In this document: positions 62,560 to 64,000 of the stretch, in pieces | Layout: the number at the start of each line of letters is the position of its first letter | Numbering within the stretch: position 1 is the stretch's first letter | From: Triatoma infestans | Taxonomy: Eukaryota > Arthropoda > Insecta > Hemiptera > Reduviidae | DNA: 64,000 bases | Assembly: GCA_011037195.1 (NCBI GenBank) | Contig: JAAEAF010003518.1 | Coordinates: 159,908 to 223,907 of the forward strand | Direction of reading: 5' to 3' | Position numbers and translations under genes: made by a program | The notes under the pieces: model-generated | Seen by the model: only the letters and a program-made list of their open reading frames with translations | The model's database searches: none | What the model was told of the DNA's origin: nothing

Positions 62560-63870
62560 GAATCCCTCAAAAAATCAATTTTCCCGGGGAAAATGTTGCA
62601 AATAAAAGTGATAGGTATATTTGTGTGTGTGTAGACGTATACAAAGTTTAAAGAAAATTGTTGGAGCAGTTTTCGTGGAAAATTACGAAAACCTAAAAAG
62701 AAAGAAAAAAAAATGCCGTAAAGTCGCACTTCCGGTTGATGAATTTTGCCCGAAATTTTCATATCCTAATGCGGTGGCTAGTATCTAAACGGAATACCAA
62801 TTTTGGAGCTTCCTGCAACTTTTCATTTTTTGAGATATTCTGTTAACATCAGAATTTTTTTCAAATTCAGGCAAGAACCCCAAATCATGTATTTCCGGTG
62901 AAAACTCTATTTCGAAATTGTAATCGTGTTAAATTTTTGATATTAATATTTCACATCTTAAAATCCCTTGAGTCCAATGAAGTAGTTATTAGAAAATGAT
63001 CTGCGTGTATATGTGAACAGTATAGCTCAAAAACAAAAAATCGCAGAAAGTTCAAACTTGATATTTCGTTTAGGTATCACGGGTTATAGGTTCCGACGGT
63101 TAGTTAAAAAAAAGCCTTCTTTACATTTTTACCATTTTTTCAAGACTGCAACGATTTTCTTTAAACTTGGTATATCAACTATGATTTATGCTTTCCACTT
63201 AATAAAAAAATCTGGTGTGAAACAATCCAGTTCTCAAAATTATAATTGACCAATTTTATAGTTTGTGTACCAAATTTAACGTAATTCATCGAAAACGAAA
63301 AACTGTTCGATAAAAGCGCACTTCCGGTTTACTAATTTTCTTAAAACTCGGAATTTCGGCCATCTATTTATTTTTAATTAATTTTGTGTGGATGATAGAA
63401 TTGTTTAAATAAAAGTTATAGTTGTTAGTGTGTGTAGTTGATATATCAAGTTTGAAGCAAATCGTTGGAGCCATTTTTGAGAAAATCGCAAAAACGTAAA
63501 AAAACTTAGTGTGAAACTAAGTCTCTGTACGAGTCTGTGTTGGCACACTGTCTGAAAAACGCATCCTGAAGATGGGCGAACGCCCGAAACCGGTAGATGA
63601 CCACAAAATGAAGCAGGCTACCACGGAAAATGTCTCTGATGAAACACCAACCAGTAAAGTGGTACTTCCGGGTGAGAAATTTTGACAGATGACCCACTGT
63701 CGGATCCCATGGTGATAACTAAGCGGAATATCGAAGTTTCTACGATTTTTTTTTTTTTTGAGCTATGCTGTTCACACACACACACACACGCCCACACATA
63801 CACACACAGACCATTTGCTAAAAACCACTTTTACGACACGATTACAATACTTCCTGTTAATTAGGAGTAA
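62560..63870. repeat. Mosaic of family R pieces
   Basis: Three segments: 62560-62960 (diverged R, plus), 62960-63185 (R, minus) and 63205-63870 (R, plus; ends ATTAGGAGTAAGAGAAAGTAAAAA). A hammerhead-bearing insert (63510-63650) splits the last piece after GTAAAAAAAC; the R sequence resumes with CAGTAAAGTGGTACTTCCGG. Confidence 0.7.
63561..63602 (+). ncRNA. Hammerhead ribozyme motif (type I), best CCGG-class copy
   Basis: GCATC, core CTGAAGA (63566-63572), stem II GGGCG/CGCCC with loop AA, GAAA (63586-63589), CCGGTA, GATGACC. Stem I CATC/GATG has four pairs; all core bases are intact; cleavage would follow GTA. The adjacent CCACAAAATGAAGCAGGCTA is shared with the 44-kb copies. Confidence 0.75.
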
Positions 63871-64000
63871 GAGAAAGTAAAAATAGTATTACAACAGAAT
63901 GGCACAAGGACTGGTGTGGCAAAAATTAAATTTCTTAAATGGTGGCCACACCATGCGTGAAACACCACGTCGCTAGCACTCCAGTTTAGTGCGCGCTGCT
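63871..64000. other. Window end, unassigned
   Basis: Short stretch with GGTGGCCACACCATG; nothing recognised. Confidence 0.3.

Overview
This window looks like a piece of an insect genome, most probably a hemipteran. That is an inference from overall AT-richness, very long introns, a transposon load typical of large hemipteran genomes, and one host gene of the arthropod-rich ABCG/ABCH transporter group. I cannot name the species.

Host gene. One spliced gene can be supported. It is on the minus strand and five internal exons are visible: 39467-39335, 25557-25403, 8497-8390, 5157-5064 and 4471-4343. All have canonical GT/AG borders, their phases match across all four introns, and together they encode about 206 residues of one ABC nucleotide-binding domain, in order: Walker A, Q-loop, signature, Walker B, D-loop, H-switch. 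Start, 5' exons and membrane domain were not found. The introns are about 13.8, 16.9, 3.2 and 0.6 kb.

Transposons. Nearly everything else is mobile DNA. In the 13.8-kb intron there is a solo LTR (26715-27088), a deleted Helitron (28831-29770), and a full-length 7.0-kb RNase H-type LINE (30283-37316, minus). The LINE has ORF1 and ORF2, a 13-bp target-site duplication and an unusual hairpin array in its 3' UTR; it sits in the microsatellite tail of an older LINE. The 16.9-kb intron holds two SINE families, a 5'-truncated LINE with a 13-bp TSD (15127-15735), a Jockey-like fragment (18985-19985), a MITE-like element (20205-20622), and several copies of an abundant 1-1.2-kb repeat called family R here. 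The 3.2-kb intron holds a decayed Tc1-like element. Beyond exon 39467 lie a fold-back DD41D mariner inside a LINE (41490-44215), a Penelope-like element with a GIY-YIG endonuclease (45840-47110), a further LINE with RNase H and a 13-bp TSD (49400-51942), and a palindromic PIF/Harbinger derivative (59457-60848).

Most interesting system. At least nine short segments, spread over the whole window, have the core layout of type I hammerhead ribozymes: CTGANGA, a hairpin, GAAA, a very short self-complementary stem III, and a paired stem I. Two flank the Penelope-like element; four sit on the arms of two large inverted repeats. The second strong signal is four hairpins in the LINE 3' UTR whose stems differ but remain fully paired while the loop sequence is conserved.
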